Assembly (NCBI RefSeq): GCF_007833795.1
Contig: NZ_CP032702.1
Location: 2,852,001-2,916,000, forward strand
Direction: 5' to 3'
DNA: 64,000 nucleotides
Source of the DNA: Candidatus Pantoea soli
GTDB lineage: Bacteria > Pseudomonadota > Gammaproteobacteria > Enterobacterales > Enterobacteriaceae
Shown here piece by piece: positions 35,701-46,024 of the stretch. Below the pieces are notes generated by a model, which was given only the letters and a program-made list of their open reading frames with translations, did no database searches and had not been told where the DNA came from. Position 1 is the first letter of the stretch. Every line of letters begins with the position of its first letter. Made by a program: the position numbers and the translations under genes.

Positions 35701-38256
35701 ATGAGTACACCAGAAAATTTCGACGCCCACACCCCAATGATGCAGCAGTACCTGCGCCTGAAGGCCGATCATCCTGACATCCTGCTGTTTTATCGCATGG
35801 GTGATTTCTATGAGCTGTTTTACGATGACGCCAAACGCGCTTCGCAGCTGCTGGAAATCTCGCTGACCAAACGCGGCGCCTCGGCAGGTGAACCGATTCC
35901 CATGGCAGGTGTGCCTTATCATGCGGTTGAGGGTTACCTGGCGAAACTGGTTCAGCTGGGCGAGTCTGTCGCTATCTGTGAGCAGATTGGCGATCCGGCA
36001 CTCAGCAAAGGTCCGGTTGAGCGCAAGGTCGTGCGCATTGTCACGCCCGGCACCATCAGCGATGAAGCCCTGCTGCAGGAGCGCCAGGACAACCTGCTGG
36101 CCGCCATTTTTCAGAGCCAGCGCGGGTTCGGCTACGCCACCCTGGATATCAGCTCCGGTCGCTTCCGCCTGAGTGAACCCGGCGATGTGGAAACCATGGC
36201 GGCTGAACTGCAGCGCACGAATCCGGCCGAGCTACTCTATCCGGAAGATTTTCAGGCCATGCAGCTGATCGATCAACGTCGTGGCCTGCGTCGTCGCCCG
36301 CTGTGGGAGTTTGAAATTGATACCGCACGTCAGCAGTTAACCCTGCAGTTTGGCACGCGCGATCTGAGCGGCTTTGGCGTAGAGCAGGCCCATCTGGCGC
36401 TGCGCGCTGCCGGCTGCCTGCTGCAGTATGTCAAAGATACGCAGCGTACAGCCCTGCCCCATATTCGTTCACTGAGCATGGAGCGCCAGCAGGACAGCGT
36501 GATTATGGATGCCGCCACACGCCGTAATCTGGAAATCACGCAGAACCTTGCCGGCGGCACGGAAAATACGCTGGCCGCGGTGCTGGACAAGACCGTGACG
36601 CCCATGGGCAGCCGCATGCTGAAACGCTGGCTGCACATGCCGCTGCGCGACGTAAACACTATTCATCGCCGTCAGGAATCCATTGCTGAACTGCAGAGCC
36701 TCAGCCAGGACCTTCAGCCAGTGCTGCGGCAGGTGGGCGATCTGGAGCGCATTCTGGCGCGTCTGGCGCTGCGCACGGCGCGTCCGCGCGATCTGGCGCG
36801 CATGCGTCATGCCTTTCAGCAGCTGCCCGAACTGAACAGCCTGCTTGCCGGGGTCAGCGCCCCTCAGCTGGTCAGTCTGCGTACGCAGATGGGCGAGTTC
36901 CATGAACTGCGTGAACTGCTGGAACAGGCCATTATCGAATCACCGCCGGTGCTGGTGCGAGATGGCGGCGTTATTGCGCCGGGCTATAACGCCGAGCTGG
37001 ATGAGTGGCGGGCGCTGGCCGACGGTGCCAGCGATTATCTCGATCGTCTTGAAATCCGCGAGCGGGAAAAGCTGGGGCTGGATACGCTGAAAGTGGGCTT
37101 TAACGCCGTGCACGGCTACTACATTCAGGTGAGCCGTGGCCAGAGCCATCTGGTGCCGATTCATTATGTGCGCCGGCAGACGCTGAAGAATGCGGAACGC
37201 TACATTATCCCCGAACTGAAAGAGTACGAAGACAAAGTCCTGACGTCGAAGGGCAAAGCGCTGGCACTGGAGAAAAGCCTCTATGATGAGCTGTTCGATC
37301 GCCTGCTGCCGCACCTTGAAGCGCTGCAACTCAGTGCCGCAGCGCTGGCTGAGCTGGATGTGCTGGCCAACCTGGCAGAGCGCGCCTGGACGCTCAACTA
37401 CTGCCGTCCGGTACTGCAGGAAAAAGCCGGAATTCGCATTACCGCAGGCCGCCATCCGGTGGTCGAGCAGGTGCTGAAAGAACCGTTTATTGCCAATCCG
37501 CTGTCGCTCTCCCGGCAGCGCCGCATGTTGATCATTACCGGTCCCAATATGGGCGGTAAAAGTACTTACATGCGTCAAACCGCCTTGATTGCGCTGATGG
37601 CGTGGATTGGCAGCTACGTGCCGGCAGAAGAAACGGTGATTGGTCCTATCGACCGCATTTTCACCCGTGTGGGCGCGGCGGACGATCTGGCCTCCGGTCG
37701 GTCAACCTTCATGGTTGAAATGACGGAAACCGCCAATATCCTGCATAACGCGACTGAAAACAGTCTGGTCCTGATGGATGAAATTGGCCGTGGCACGTCA
37801 ACCTATGACGGCCTCTCACTGGCGTGGGCCTGCGCAGAAAGCCTGGCTAACCGCATCAAAGCCATGACGCTGTTTGCTACCCACTACTTTGAGCTGACCA
37901 CGCTGCCGGAAAAAATGGAAGGTGTGGTGAATGTGCATCTGGATGCCGTTGAACATGGCGACACCATCGCCTTTATGCACAGCGTGCAGGACGGTGCCGC
38001 CAGCAAAAGTTATGGTCTGGCGGTAGCGGCACTGGCCGGCGTGCCAAAAGAGGTGATTAAGCGCGCCCGTCATAAGCTGAAAGAACTGGAGGCGCTGTCA
38101 GGCAGTTCAGCGGCGTCTACGGTTGAGGGCTCGCAGCTGCCGTTGCTGGTGGCGGAAACCTCGCCGGCGGTGGATGCTCTGGAGGCGCTGGATCCGGACA
38201 GCCTGACACCCAAACAGGCGCTGGAGTGGATTTATCGGCTTAAAACGCTGTTATAA
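35701..38256 (+). CDS. mutS: DNA mismatch repair protein MutS (hybrid 5' end)
   Basis: Recognises mismatches and small loops and starts methyl-directed repair with MutL and MutH. 851 residues, complete. Mismatch-reading Phe36-x-Glu38 is in GDFYELF; Walker [10 protein letters not shown] starts at Gly614, with Walker [17 protein letters not shown] after it. Codons 1 to about 14 ([14 protein letters not shown]) are supplied by the island; native DNA begins at about ATGATGCA (35737-35744). No good Shine-Dalgarno precedes the ATG (only a distant GGA), in contrast to the displaced native start. The protein should be functional; its expression is now set by the island end. Convergent with rpoS. Confidence 0.97.
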   Translation: MSTPENFDAHTPMMQQYLRLKADHPDILLFYRMGDFYELFYDDAKRASQLLEISLTKRGASAGEPIPMAGVPYHAVEGYLAKLVQLGESVAICEQIGDPALSKGPVERKVVRIVTPGTISDEALLQERQDNLLAAIFQSQRGFGYATLDISSGRFRLSEPGDVETMAAELQRTNPAELLYPEDFQAMQLIDQRRGLRRRPLWEFEIDTARQQLTLQFGTRDLSGFGVEQAHLALRAAGCLLQYVKDTQRTALPHIRSLSMERQQDSVIMDAATRRNLEITQNLAGGTENTLAAVLDKTVTPMGSRMLKRWLHMPLRDVNTIHRRQESIAELQSLSQDLQPVLRQVGDLERILARLALRTARPRDLARMRHAFQQLPELNSLLAGVSAPQLVSLRTQMGEFHELRELLEQAIIESPPVLVRDGGVIAPGYNAELDEWRALADGASDYLDRLEIREREKLGLDTLKVGFNAVHGYYIQVSRGQSHLVPIHYVRRQTLKNAERYIIPELKEYEDKVLTSKGKALALEKSLYDELFDRLLPHLEALQLSAAALAELDVLANLAERAWTLNYCRPVLQEKAGIRITAGRHPVVEQVLKEPFIANPLSLSRQRRMLIITGPNMGGKSTYMRQTALIALMAWIGSYVPAEETVIGPIDRIFTRVGAADDLASGRSTFMVEMTETANILHNATENSLVLMDEIGRGTSTYDGLSLAWACAESLANRIKAMTLFATHYFELTTLPEKMEGVVNVHLDAVEHGDTIAFMHSVQDGAASKSYGLAVAALAGVPKEVIKRARHKLKELEALSGSSAASTVEGSQLPLLVAETSPAVDALEALDPDSLTPKQALEWIYRLKTLL
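35737..35744 (+). other. attR core (right attachment half-site)
   Basis: ATGATGCA within mutS codons 13-15, matching 7286-7293. Upstream the match to the native start is imperfect (21 of 26), as expected if the island carries a diverged copy of the mutS 5' end. Confidence 0.65.
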
Positions 38257-38319
38257 CCTGCTGCCGGGCGCGGCGCTGACAGCCCCGCCCCGGCCTCGCC
38301 GCCGGAAGCCAGGCATAAA

Positions 38320-38349
38320 AAAAACGGTGACCCTGAGGTCACCGTTTTT
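38320..38349. terminator. bidirectional terminator between mutS and rpoS
   Basis: AAAAACGGTGACC and GGTCACCGTTTTT form a 13-bp stem with loop CTGA. Runs of A and T on either side serve both convergent genes. Confidence 0.93.
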
Positions 38350-38364
38350 GTCACTGGTTATGGC

Positions 38365-39357
38365 TTATTCGCGAAACAGTGCTTCGATATTCAGACCCTG
38401 CGTCTGCAGAATTTCACGCAGACGACGCAGACCTTCAACCTGAATCTGGCGGACGCGCTCACGGGTTAACCCGATTTCACGACCAACATCTTCCAGCGTT
38501 GCCGCTTCATAGCCCAGCAGGCCGAAACGACGTGCCAGCACTTCACGCTGCTTGGCATTCAGTTCAAACAGCCACTTGACGATACTTTGCTTCATATCAT
38601 CGTCCTGAGTGGTGTCTTCCGGACCGTTGTCTTTCTCATCGGCCAGGATATCCAGCAGCGCTTTCTCGGAATCACCACCCAGTGGTGTATCAACCGAGGT
38701 AATACGCTCGTTGAGACGCAGCATACGGCTCACGTCATCAACTGGCTTGTCCAGCTGCTCAGCGATCTCTTCCGCACTCGGCTCATGATCAAGCTTATGC
38801 GACAGTTCACGCGCGGTACGCAGGTAAACATTTAACTCTTTAACAATATGAATCGGCAGGCGAATTGTACGGGTTTGGTTCATAATTGCCCGTTCAATAG
38901 TCTGACGAATCCACCAGGTGGCGTAAGTTGAGAAGCGGAACCCGCGTTCCGGGTCAAACTTCTCTACGGCACGGATCAGGCCGAGATTACCCTCTTCAAT
39001 CAGGTCCAGCAGGGCCAGACCACGATTGCTGTAGCGACGGGCAATTTTCACCACCAGGCGTAAGTTACTTTCAATCATGCGGCGACGAGAAGGGATGTCA
39101 CCTCGCAGTGCACGACGGGCAAAAAAGACTTCTTCTTCCGCCGTTAACAGAGGAGAGTAACCAATCTCGCCGAGGTAAAGCTGCGTCGCATCCAGCACGC
39201 GTTGCGTCGCACCCTGTGACAACAACTCTTCTTCCGCTACTTCGTTATCACCAGGTTCGTTCTCAACGAGAGCCTTCTCATCAAAAACCTCAGCTCCGTT
39301 CTCCTCGAATTCCGCATCATCGTGTAACTCATTAACTTTCAGCGTATTCTGGCTCAT
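38365..39357 (-). CDS. rpoS: RNA polymerase sigma factor RpoS (sigma38)
   Basis: General stress and stationary-phase sigma factor. 330 residues, the E. coli length, with the whole region 2-4 architecture: [21 protein letters not shown] (2.2), [19 protein letters not shown] (2.3-2.4), and region 4 [21 protein letters not shown]. The ending (LNIEALFRE) is intact, so there is no truncation of the kind often selected in laboratory strains. AGGAG is 6 nt before ATG. nlpD ends 51 nt upstream; in this family the main rpoS promoter lies inside nlpD, giving a long regulated leader. Confidence 0.97.
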   Translation of the reverse strand: MSQNTLKVNELHDDAEFEENGAEVFDEKALVENEPGDNEVAEEELLSQGATQRVLDATQLYLGEIGYSPLLTAEEEVFFARRALRGDIPSRRRMIESNLRLVVKIARRYSNRGLALLDLIEEGNLGLIRAVEKFDPERGFRFSTYATWWIRQTIERAIMNQTRTIRLPIHIVKELNVYLRTARELSHKLDHEPSAEEIAEQLDKPVDDVSRMLRLNERITSVDTPLGGDSEKALLDILADEKDNGPEDTTQDDDMKQSIVKWLFELNAKQREVLARRFGLLGYEAATLEDVGREIGLTRERVRQIQVEGLRRLREILQTQGLNIEALFRE

Positions 39358-39408
39358 AAGCGGCTCCTACCCGTGATCCAAGGGCAGAACACCAAAGGTT
39401 CTGCCGGA

Positions 39409-40542
39409 TTATCGCTGCGGTAAATAACGCAACGGGTTTACGGATTTCCCCTTGTAACGAATTTCAAAATGCAATCTTACAGAACTGGTTCCGGTGCTAC
39501 CCATGGTAGCGATCTTTTGCCCCGCCTTAACTTCCTGTTGTTCCCGGACCAGCATGGTATCGTTGTGGGCGTAGGCACTCAGGTAATCATCGTTGTGTTT
39601 GATGATGATTAAATTACCGTACCCGCGGAGCGCGTTGCCTGCGTACACCACCCTTCCTGAAGCAGTGGCGACAACAGGTTGTCCACGCGAACCGGCGATA
39701 TCGATACCTTTGTTTCCGCCTTCCGCAGCGGAGAAGTTATCGATAATCTTCCCATCAGTCGGCCAACGCCAGCTTCCCACCGGTGTTGTGCTATTGGTTG
39801 TGCTGCTGACTGTGGGCGGTGCGGTAACCGGAGCTGTGGTCGTTGCCACATTATTTGCCCCTTTCGACGGCAGCATTTTCCCGCCTGTCGAACCCGAATC
39901 ATCAGAATACGTAATAACAGGTTGCTGTGCAACAGGGGTGGATTTAATTTGTGTCTGGGCATTTGTCCCAGGCACTCCGCCCTGACTGGCGTCGGCGGCA
40001 GTGATGGCGTTTCCACCCGTAATAGTCTGGCCGTTGCCGTTGCCAACCTGCAGGGTCTGGCCTGCGCTAAGGCCATAAGGCGCCTGAATATTGTTGCGCT
40101 GTGCCAGGTCGCGGAAATCGTTGCCGGTAATCCAGGCAATATAGAACAGCGTGTCACCACGTTTGACGGTGTAGGTCTCGCCTCCGTAGCTTCCTTTCGG
40201 AATATTCCCATAATTACGGTTGTACACAATACGCCCGTTTTCCGTCACTACATTATTACTGGTACTAATCATTCCACCGGACGGTGCTGGCGAAGGTGTA
40301 CCGCCGCTTAACATTCCACCGTGCGGCATTGCCGGGACCGTGCTGTTTTGCGGTGAGAGCATGCCACCACCGGACATGCCACCTGCAGGGGCGGAAGCCA
40401 TGCCGCTGTCGGCATTATTGCTGCCAATCTGGCTGATAGGAGCCTGCGTGTTATCCCCTGAGCTGCAACCTGCCAGCCAAAAACCGACCAGTGAAAGTGC
40501 CGCCAGACGGCGTAATTGAAATACTGTGCTTCCCGTGCTCAT
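39409..40542 (-). CDS. nlpD: murein hydrolase activator NlpD
   Basis: Outer-membrane lipoprotein that activates the amidase AmiC during septum splitting. 377 residues (379 in E. coli). The lipobox ends in LAGC (Cys26). A LysM peptidoglycan-binding domain follows ([14 protein letters not shown]...), then a Gln/Thr/Pro-rich linker, then a LytM/M23 domain ([25 protein letters not shown]) that lacks catalytic metal ligands in this family. The ATG at 40542 has GGGG at proper spacing; an earlier in-frame ATG would bury the signal peptide. It probably contains the rpoS promoter. Confidence 0.95.
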   Translation of the reverse strand: MSTGSTVFQLRRLAALSLVGFWLAGCSSGDNTQAPISQIGSNNADSGMASAPAGGMSGGGMLSPQNSTVPAMPHGGMLSGGTPSPAPSGGMISTSNNVVTENGRIVYNRNYGNIPKGSYGGETYTVKRGDTLFYIAWITGNDFRDLAQRNNIQAPYGLSAGQTLQVGNGNGQTITGGNAITAADASQGGVPGTNAQTQIKSTPVAQQPVITYSDDSGSTGGKMLPSKGANNVATTTAPVTAPPTVSSTTNSTTPVGSWRWPTDGKIIDNFSAAEGGNKGIDIAGSRGQPVVATASGRVVYAGNALRGYGNLIIIKHNDDYLSAYAHNDTMLVREQQEVKAGQKIATMGSTGTSSVRLHFEIRYKGKSVNPLRYLPQR

Positions 40543-40708
40543 TGATCCCCCGTGATGGCAATCCTGGATGAAACTGTGTAACGGATATAACCGCATTATT
40601 CACTGCACAAAACGGCAATGGCGGTCTTTTGCATTGATTAACAAGGATAGTAACAATATCAACTGCGCCATGCCACGTAACGATTGTGAAGAAATACGTA
40701 GGAATCGC

Positions 40709-41335
40709 TCAGGCCAGATCGCCCTGCACCAGCGGCACAAAGCGCACCGGCTCGATGATCTCTTCCGTGATGTCCTTACCCTGACGGCGTAAGCGCTTCA
40801 GCACCTGCTGATCCTCGCCAACCGGCAGCACCATTTTGCCGCCATCGCCCAGTTGCGCTATCAGCGCAGTCGGAATTTCGGGGGGAGCGGCAGTGACAAT
40901 AATGGCATCGAACGGACCGCGCGCGGCCCAGCCCTGCCAGCCATCGCCATGCCGGGTAGAAATGTTATGCAGATCGAGCTGCTTCAGACGGCGCTTGGCC
41001 TGCCACTGCAGCCCTTTGATGCGTTCAACCGAATAGACGTGATTAACCAGATGCGCGAGGATAGCGGTCTGATAGCCGGACCCGGTGCCAATTTCCAGCA
41101 CGCGCGAGTCCGGATTCAGCTCCAGCAGCGCGGTCATGCGCGCCACCATGTAGGGCTGTGAGATAGTCTGGCCATTGCCAATCGGCAGCGCCACGTTTTC
41201 CCAGGCTTTGTGTTCAAAGGCTTCGTCGATGAACCGTTCGCGCGGCACATCGGCAATCGCTTTCAGCAGATGCTCATCGTCAATGCCCTGGGCACGTAGC
41301 TGTGCTAAAAGCGTCTCGATGCGCCGGTTCACCAT
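40709..41335 (-). CDS. pcm: protein-L-isoaspartate O-methyltransferase
   Basis: Repairs isoaspartyl residues in aged proteins by SAM-dependent carboxyl methylation. 208 residues, as in E. coli. SAM motif [15 protein letters not shown] and the family segment [37 protein letters not shown] ([12 protein letters not shown]... [13 protein letters not shown]) are present. The start overlaps the 3' end of surE by 7 nt, so the two are cotranscribed, the conserved surE-pcm-nlpD-rpoS order. Confidence 0.96.
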   Translation of the reverse strand: MVNRRIETLLAQLRAQGIDDEHLLKAIADVPRERFIDEAFEHKAWENVALPIGNGQTISQPYMVARMTALLELNPDSRVLEIGTGSGYQTAILAHLVNHVYSVERIKGLQWQAKRRLKQLDLHNISTRHGDGWQGWAARGPFDAIIVTAAPPEIPTALIAQLGDGGKMVLPVGEDQQVLKRLRRQGKDITEEIIEPVRFVPLVQGDLA

Positions 41336-42090
41336 GCCAGTTTTACCTCAGCCTCGGTCAGCCAGTCACTTAATACTGTCTGCGCGGCGTGCGCCGTCAG
41401 GTCCACGTGCAGAGCAGTCAGCGAAACATAGCCCGCCTCCACGGCGGCAAAATCGGTATCCGGACCGGCATCCAGTTTCTGCCCCGGCGGGCCAATCCAG
41501 TACAGCGGCTGACCGCGCGGGTCTTCAGTGCAGATGACCTGATCGGCCGGATGACGGCTGCCACAGCGGGTAACGCGAAAACCTTTAATCTGCTCCAGCG
41601 GTAAATCGGGCACGTTAACATTCAGGATCCGCCCGGTGCGTAACGGAGCGTGCGACAGCGCCCGCAACAGCGTACAGGTCACTGCGGCCGCGCTGGCGTA
41701 GTGCTGATGGCCATTCAGCGATACCGCCAGCGCAGGCAAGCCCAGATGACGCCCTTCCATCGCGGCAGCGACCGTGCCGGAGTAAATCACATCATCGCCC
41801 AGGTTAGGGCCGGCGTTAATGCCCGAGACCACAATATCCGGCCGCGGCTGCATCAGCTTGTTAACGCCGAGGAACACGCAATCGGTCGGCGTGCCCATCT
41901 GTACCGCGATATCGCCATTTTCATGGGTGAAGGTACGCAGGGGCGTTTCCAGCGTCAGAGAATTTGATGCGCCGCTGCGATTGCGATCGGGCGCGACGAC
42001 CTGCACTTCCGCAAACTCACGCAGGGCGCGAGCCAGCGTCTGAATGCCGGGAGCATGAATTCCATCATCGTTGCTGAGCAGTATCCGCAT
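41329..42090 (-). CDS. surE: 5'/3'-nucleotidase SurE
   Basis: Metal-dependent nucleotidase and exopolyphosphatase important for stationary-phase survival. 253 residues, the E. coli length. [15 protein letters not shown] gives metal ligands Asp8-Asp9, with [16 protein letters not shown] and [20 protein letters not shown] following. The ATG at 42090 has AGGA upstream, and earlier in-frame ATGs would add 25 residues foreign to the family. Overlaps pcm by 7 nt. Confidence 0.96.
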   Translation of the reverse strand: MRILLSNDDGIHAPGIQTLARALREFAEVQVVAPDRNRSGASNSLTLETPLRTFTHENGDIAVQMGTPTDCVFLGVNKLMQPRPDIVVSGINAGPNLGDDVIYSGTVAAAMEGRHLGLPALAVSLNGHQHYASAAAVTCTLLRALSHAPLRTGRILNVNVPDLPLEQIKGFRVTRCGSRHPADQVICTEDPRGQPLYWIGPPGQKLDAGPDTDFAAVEAGYVSLTALHVDLTAHAAQTVLSDWLTEAEVKLAW

Positions 42091-42322
42091 CTGGTCCTGA
42101 CCTTTGTTCATTAACCGGTCCTCAGCCCGCCAGCCCGCGTCAGAGGTGCACCTGTTATGGTGCAATCAGAGGGAAGCTGGCGGCACAAGGATGTTTGCAT
42201 TCTAGCGGTGAGGCGCGGGAAGTGGTAGGCGTAAATCACGCCGCGGCCGGCATTTGCTGCAACAATACGCAGCCGCGACCCGCCGCAGAAGGCGCACAGG
42301 CGAGGCGGCAGCCTGCCTGCCG
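42091..42322. other. GC-rich spacer between truD and surE
   Basis: 232 nt with no gene that I can support. In E. coli truD and surE overlap, so this spacer is lineage-specific. Several short GC-rich inverted repeats are possible, but none has a clear terminator tail. Confidence 0.5.
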
Positions 42323-43366
42323 TTACTCGTCGCCGAGCGGCGCGCTGGCCCCGTTGCTCAGCAGTTCACGCACCACGCTGGTGGCAAAGCTGCCGGCGGG
42401 TAACCAGAACTGCATCTCCAGCGTGGCCGCGTCCGTCCAGCGCCAATGCAACGCGTCAGGCACCACGAGAGCCGCCCGGCGCGCCGCATCCACGCGTTCG
42501 CGCGTCAGCAGCCCCAGCAGAACGGTGGATGACGCCAGCTGCTGCTGTTCAAACGCCAGCGCGTCGCCCTGAACACCCGGCTCACCCCGGCCGGGCAGCG
42601 GTGCGGTAATCCGCAGTTCATGCTGATCAACCCGCTGCTGCAGCACAGGCAGCTCTTCAGCCTGAGCGACAAACCAGCTGCCGCGCCCGGTAAGCTGCAG
42701 GGCATCGCCCGCCTGCACGCGATTCAGTGCACCGTCACGCTGCAAACGGGCGCTGACTATCTGGTTAAACAGGTGACTGCGCGCAGCGGACAGCAGCAGG
42801 CCTTTCATGCTGCGATCGCGCGGGCGAAACTGCTCCTGCGCCCATAAATTCGCCTGCGTCAGGTTATTGCCGCCGCGGCCAAAACGCTGCTCGCCAAAGT
42901 AGTTGGGGACACCCTGCTGCTGCAGGCGTTGCAGCCGCTGCTCCACGTCAGCGCGATCGGACACCTCGCGCACCACCAGACGAAACGCATTTCCCGCCAG
43001 CGCACCGGTACGCAGTTTGCGCTTATGGCGAATGACCTGCAGAATCTCAACGCCCTCCAGTCGGAAGCCTGCCAGATTCGGCATCGCCGTTCCCGGCACG
43101 CGGAAACAGAGCGTTTGCTCGGTGACAGCATGACGGTCTTTCATCCCGGCATAGCTGAGATCGCGTTGCGGAACGCCGAGAAATTTCGCGATAGCTTCAG
43201 CCACAAAACGGGTGTTACAGCCGATCTTGCGGATGCGCACCAGCAGCTGTTCCCCTTCGCCATCATAGGGATAACCCAGATCTTCAATGACCACGAAATC
43301 TTCCGGCCGGGCTTTGATAATACCGCTGGCGCGCGGTGCACCGTGCAGGTAATGCAGTGCACTCAT
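42323..43366 (-). CDS. truD: tRNA pseudouridine(13) synthase TruD
   Basis: Makes pseudouridine 13 in tRNA-Glu. 347 residues (349 in E. coli). The catalytic motif [14 protein letters not shown] holds Asp77; [15 protein letters not shown], a strong TruD signature, lies in the middle. The ATG overlaps the TGA of ispF by 4 nt (43363-43366), so translation is coupled in the order ispD-ispF-truD-surE. Confidence 0.95.
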   Translation of the reverse strand: MSALHYLHGAPRASGIIKARPEDFVVIEDLGYPYDGEGEQLLVRIRKIGCNTRFVAEAIAKFLGVPQRDLSYAGMKDRHAVTEQTLCFRVPGTAMPNLAGFRLEGVEILQVIRHKRKLRTGALAGNAFRLVVREVSDRADVEQRLQRLQQQGVPNYFGEQRFGRGGNNLTQANLWAQEQFRPRDRSMKGLLLSAARSHLFNQIVSARLQRDGALNRVQAGDALQLTGRGSWFVAQAEELPVLQQRVDQHELRITAPLPGRGEPGVQGDALAFEQQQLASSTVLLGLLTRERVDAARRAALVVPDALHWRWTDAATLEMQFWLPAGSFATSVVRELLSNGASAPLGDE

Positions 43367-43839
43367 GCCTTCACCAGCAGCGCTACCGCCTCACAGGCAA
43401 TGCCTTCACCGCGACCGGTAAAGCCCAGCTTTTCGGTGGTGGTCGCTTTTACGTTGACCGCATCCATATGACAGCCGAGATCCTCTGCAATGTTGACACG
43501 CATCTGCGGCACGTGCGGCAGCATTTTCGGCGCCTGCGCGATAATCGTCACATCCACATTGCCGATGCGATATCCCTTCTGCGCAATCCGGCGCCAGGCT
43601 TCACGCAGCAGGCCACGGCTGTCGGCACCTTTGAACGCCGGATCGGTATCCGGGAAGAGTTTGCCGATGTCCCCCATCGCCACCGCGCCAAGCAGCGCGT
43701 CGGTCAGCGCATGCAGCGCCACGTCACCGTCTGAATGCGCAATAAAGCCCTGTTCAAAGGGAATACGCACCCCGCCAATCACTAACGGACCTTCGCCGCC
43801 AAAAGCGTGAACGTCAAAACCGTGACCGATACGCATCAT
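43363..43839 (-). CDS. ispF: 2-C-methyl-D-erythritol 2,4-cyclodiphosphate synthase
   Basis: Fifth step of the MEP isoprenoid pathway: cyclises CDP-ME 2-phosphate with release of CMP. 158 residues. Zinc ligands lie in GHGFDVHAF (Asp8, His10) and around His42 in [29 protein letters not shown] is the second signature. Overlaps ispD at its 5' end and truD at its 3' end, forming a compact operon. Confidence 0.97.
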   Translation of the reverse strand: MMRIGHGFDVHAFGGEGPLVIGGVRIPFEQGFIAHSDGDVALHALTDALLGAVAMGDIGKLFPDTDPAFKGADSRGLLREAWRRIAQKGYRIGNVDVTIIAQAPKMLPHVPQMRVNIAEDLGCHMDAVNVKATTTEKLGFTGRGEGIACEAVALLVKA

Positions 43840-44552
43840 GCGCTCTCCTTTAACTGAATCTGAGTAAGATAGAAGGCGGCCAGCGCCAGATCTTCTGGCC
43901 GCGTGACCTTGATGTTGTCGCTGCGTCCGCTGACCAGCGCTGGATGATAGCCGCAGTACTCAAGCGCGGAAGCCTCATCGGTGATGGTCGCGCCTTCGGT
44001 CAGCGCCCGCGTCAGGCAGGCGGTCAGCAGCGCATGCGGGAAAAATTGCGGCGTCAGGGCGTGCCAGAGATCGTCACGCTCTACGGTATGCGCAATCGCC
44101 TGTTTCCCCGGCTCAGCGCGCTTCATGGTGTCGCGCACCGGCGCGGCAAGAATGCCGCCGGTTTTACTGTGCTCGCGCACTGCCAGCAGCCGGGCCAGAT
44201 CGTCCGGGTGCAGGCACGGGCGTGCCGCATCATGAACCAGCACCCACGCACTGTGGCGGATCGCCTGCAGGCCAGCCAGTACCGATTCGGCGCGCGTGTC
44301 GCCGCCGGTCACGCGCAGCACGCGGCTGTCCTGCGCTAACGGCAGCGTGTCAAACCAGCCATCGTCAGGGCTGACCGGCACCACCACCTGTCTGACAGCC
44401 GGATGCGCCAGCAGGCGTGCCACGCTGTGCTCCAGCAGGGTCAACTGACCAATGGTGAGGTATTGTTTCGGACAGGCCGCCTGCATGCGACTGCCCACAC
44501 CAGCCGCCGGCACGACGGCGATGACGTCCGCAGAGGAAGAGAGCTGATTCAT
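43836..44552 (-). CDS. ispD: 2-C-methyl-D-erythritol 4-phosphate cytidylyltransferase
   Basis: Third step of the MEP pathway: joins CTP and MEP to CDP-ME. 238 residues. The nucleotide-binding [11 protein letters not shown] and the substrate segments [14 protein letters not shown] and [13 protein letters not shown] are present. The ATG at 44552 lies 4 nt after the ftsB stop and gives the usual family start; it has no clear Shine-Dalgarno, so coupling to ftsB translation is likely. A longer start 12 codons earlier would overlap ftsB. Confidence 0.96.
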   Translation of the reverse strand: MNQLSSSADVIAVVPAAGVGSRMQAACPKQYLTIGQLTLLEHSVARLLAHPAVRQVVVPVSPDDGWFDTLPLAQDSRVLRVTGGDTRAESVLAGLQAIRHSAWVLVHDAARPCLHPDDLARLLAVREHSKTGGILAAPVRDTMKRAEPGKQAIAHTVERDDLWHALTPQFFPHALLTACLTRALTEGATITDEASALEYCGYHPALVSGRSDNIKVTRPEDLALAAFYLTQIQLKESA

Positions 44553-44556
44553 GTAA

Positions 44557-44871
44557 TTATCGTGATTGGTTCTGCGCAGATTGCGCATTGCGTTTGTTCT
44601 GGTCTGGTACCAGACGATAGAAAGTCTCGCCAGGCTTAATCATGCCCAGCTCGCTGCGTGCGCGTTCCTCAATCGCCTCTGAACCGCCATTGAGATCGTC
44701 AATTTCGGCAAACAGTTGATCGTTTCGCGCTTTTAGTTTGGCGTTATTCGCCTGTTGTGACGCCACGTCTTCATTGACGCGCGTGTAATCATGGATACCG
44801 TTCTTGCCCAGCCACAGAGAGTATTGCAACCATCCCAGCAGCACGAGCAGCAGTAACGTCAGTTTTCCCAT
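44557..44871 (-). CDS. ftsB: cell division protein FtsB
   Basis: Bitopic inner-membrane protein of the FtsQLB complex that signals to FtsI and FtsW at the septum. 104 residues: one N-terminal membrane helix ([19 protein letters not shown]), then a periplasmic coiled coil (about 29-62, with [19 protein letters not shown]). The conserved [20 protein letters not shown] follows. First gene of the ftsB-ispD-ispF-truD-surE-pcm run. Confidence 0.95.
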   Translation of the reverse strand: MGKLTLLLLVLLGWLQYSLWLGKNGIHDYTRVNEDVASQQANNAKLKARNDQLFAEIDDLNGGSEAIEERARSELGMIKPGETFYRLVPDQNKRNAQSAQNQSR

Positions 44872-45042
44872 CCCCGCCCCCTGAAAAACGGCTCAATCAT
44901 CCCATAACTTGACGCCGGACTCCACTGCGGCAGCGAAAATGGACCGCAAGCAGATTTATCTGCCCCCGCTGGGGTAACAATCAGCCGCGGGCAGCAGGTA
45001 AACTTTTGTAACCTGCCGATGCGTTTGCACATCAGCAGCGGG

Positions 45043-45363
45043 TCACCAGCCGGAGAGAAAGGAGAATAGCAGCCAGAACAGGCACACGACCGCCAGCGCG
45101 GTCAGAATCGCTGACCAGAAGAGCCGTCCGCGCAGCAGCTGGCTGAATACAATGCCAATCAGCACCGAAGCCGGCAGCAGCGCCAGAAAAAAGGGCCAGG
45201 TGTAGAGGAAAAAGAACAGCGTGTTAGAGCCGTAGAGCAGGAACGGAATGCCCAGCGCACACCAGTAGGAGAGAAAGCCTGTCACGCCGCCCGGCAGCGA
45301 TGAGCGGGGCTCATCCGGGTGACGATCATCTTTGCGGGCCAGCATGGGGGTTACGTTCTGCAT
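45043..45363 (-). CDS. ygbE: DUF3561 inner-membrane protein (YgbE)
   Basis: 106 residues with three hydrophobic helices (about 37-53, 55-74 and 80-102), after a polar N terminus rich in Asp/Arg/Pro. Matches the enterobacterial YgbE/DUF3561 family in size and in the segment GFLSYWCALGIPFLLYGSNTL. Its function is not known. The ATG at 45363 has AGGA 5 nt upstream; a longer in-frame start adds 10 residues. Usually lies between cysC and ftsB, as here. Confidence 0.85.
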   Translation of the reverse strand: MQNVTPMLARKDDRHPDEPRSSLPGGVTGFLSYWCALGIPFLLYGSNTLFFFLYTWPFFLALLPASVLIGIVFSQLLRGRLFWSAILTALAVVCLFWLLFSFLSGW

Positions 45364-45418
45364 AGAGATCCTGTTGACGCTAAAGCGCGGCAAACCTGCG
45401 TCGTTTGCCGCTGTCGGT

Positions 45419-46024
45419 TCAGGATCTGATGATATCGCGGCGGCGCAGCAGGTCTAACAATTGGCCGGTCAGTTTTGTAACCAATTGTTCCCCTTCCAGC
45501 TGGATTTCCGCGGCCTCCGGCGCTTCATAGACGCTGTCGATACCGGTGAAATTACGCAGCTCACCGGCGCGCGCTTTTTTGTACAGTCCTTTGGGATCGC
45601 GCGCTTCACATACGGCCAGCGGCGTATCGACAAACACCTCAATGAACTGCCCTTCTTCCAGCAGGTCGCGCACCATCTGGCGTTCGGCGCGATGCGGTGA
45701 AATAAAGGCGGTCAGTACCACCAGACCGGCATCCACCATCAGCTTCGCCACTTCGCCAACGCGACGAATGTTCTCTTTGCGGTCTGCGTCGCTGAAGCCG
45801 AGATCGCGGCACAAACCGTGCCGCACGTTGTCGCCATCCAGCAGATAGGTGCTGACGCCCAGCCGGTGCAGCGCCTGCTCCAGCGCACCAGCAACGGTGG
45901 ATTTACCGGAGCCCGAAAGCCCGGTAAACCACAGCACCACGCCCTGATGGCCGTGCTGCTGCTCCCGCTCTGCGCGCGTGACCGGATGGTCGTGCCACAC
46001 TACGTTTTCGTCGTGCTGCGCCAT
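45419..46024 (-). CDS. cysC: adenylylsulfate kinase
   Basis: Phosphorylates APS to PAPS, the second activation step of sulfate assimilation. 201 residues. Walker [10 protein letters not shown] is at 35-43, followed by [20 protein letters not shown], the APS-binding segment, and [23 protein letters not shown] ([20 protein letters not shown]) near the C terminus. Its ATG overlaps the cysN stop by one base. Part of the CysB-controlled cysG-D-N-C run. Confidence 0.97.
   Translation of the reverse strand: MAQHDENVVWHDHPVTRAEREQQHGHQGVVLWFTGLSGSGKSTVAGALEQALHRLGVSTYLLDGDNVRHGLCRDLGFSDADRKENIRRVGEVAKLMVDAGLVVLTAFISPHRAERQMVRDLLEEGQFIEVFVDTPLAVCEARDPKGLYKKARAGELRNFTGIDSVYEAPEAAEIQLEGEQLVTKLTGQLLDLLRRRDIIRS

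Larger units (their letters stand above)
7286..35744. mobile_element. integrative genomic island inserted in the 5' end of mutS
   Basis: Bounded on the left by a truncated mutS start and on the right by a P4-type integrase directly upstream of intact mutS. Both junctions share ATGATGCA (7286-7293, 35737-35744) inside a longer degenerate mutS match (21 of 26 positions from TTC at 7268 and 35719). Near each end lies the repeat GCTACAYTTTAACCTACAYTTA, a candidate integrase arm site. Contents are accessory: Fic TA, BREX, Septu, AlpA, HUH Rep, two tyrosine recombinases, RadC. Composition is irregular and generally more AT-rich than the flanks. No tRNA gene is involved. I infer site-specific integration that regenerates the target gene with an island-borne start. 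Confidence 0.85.

Noticed and set aside
7294..35736. tRNA gene as the island attachment site
   Set aside because: No tRNA-like sequence at either end; the duplicated bases belong to mutS.
36940..37578. 212-codon minus-strand open frame inside mutS
   Set aside because: Antisense to the MutS core and ATPase region, with no independent support.
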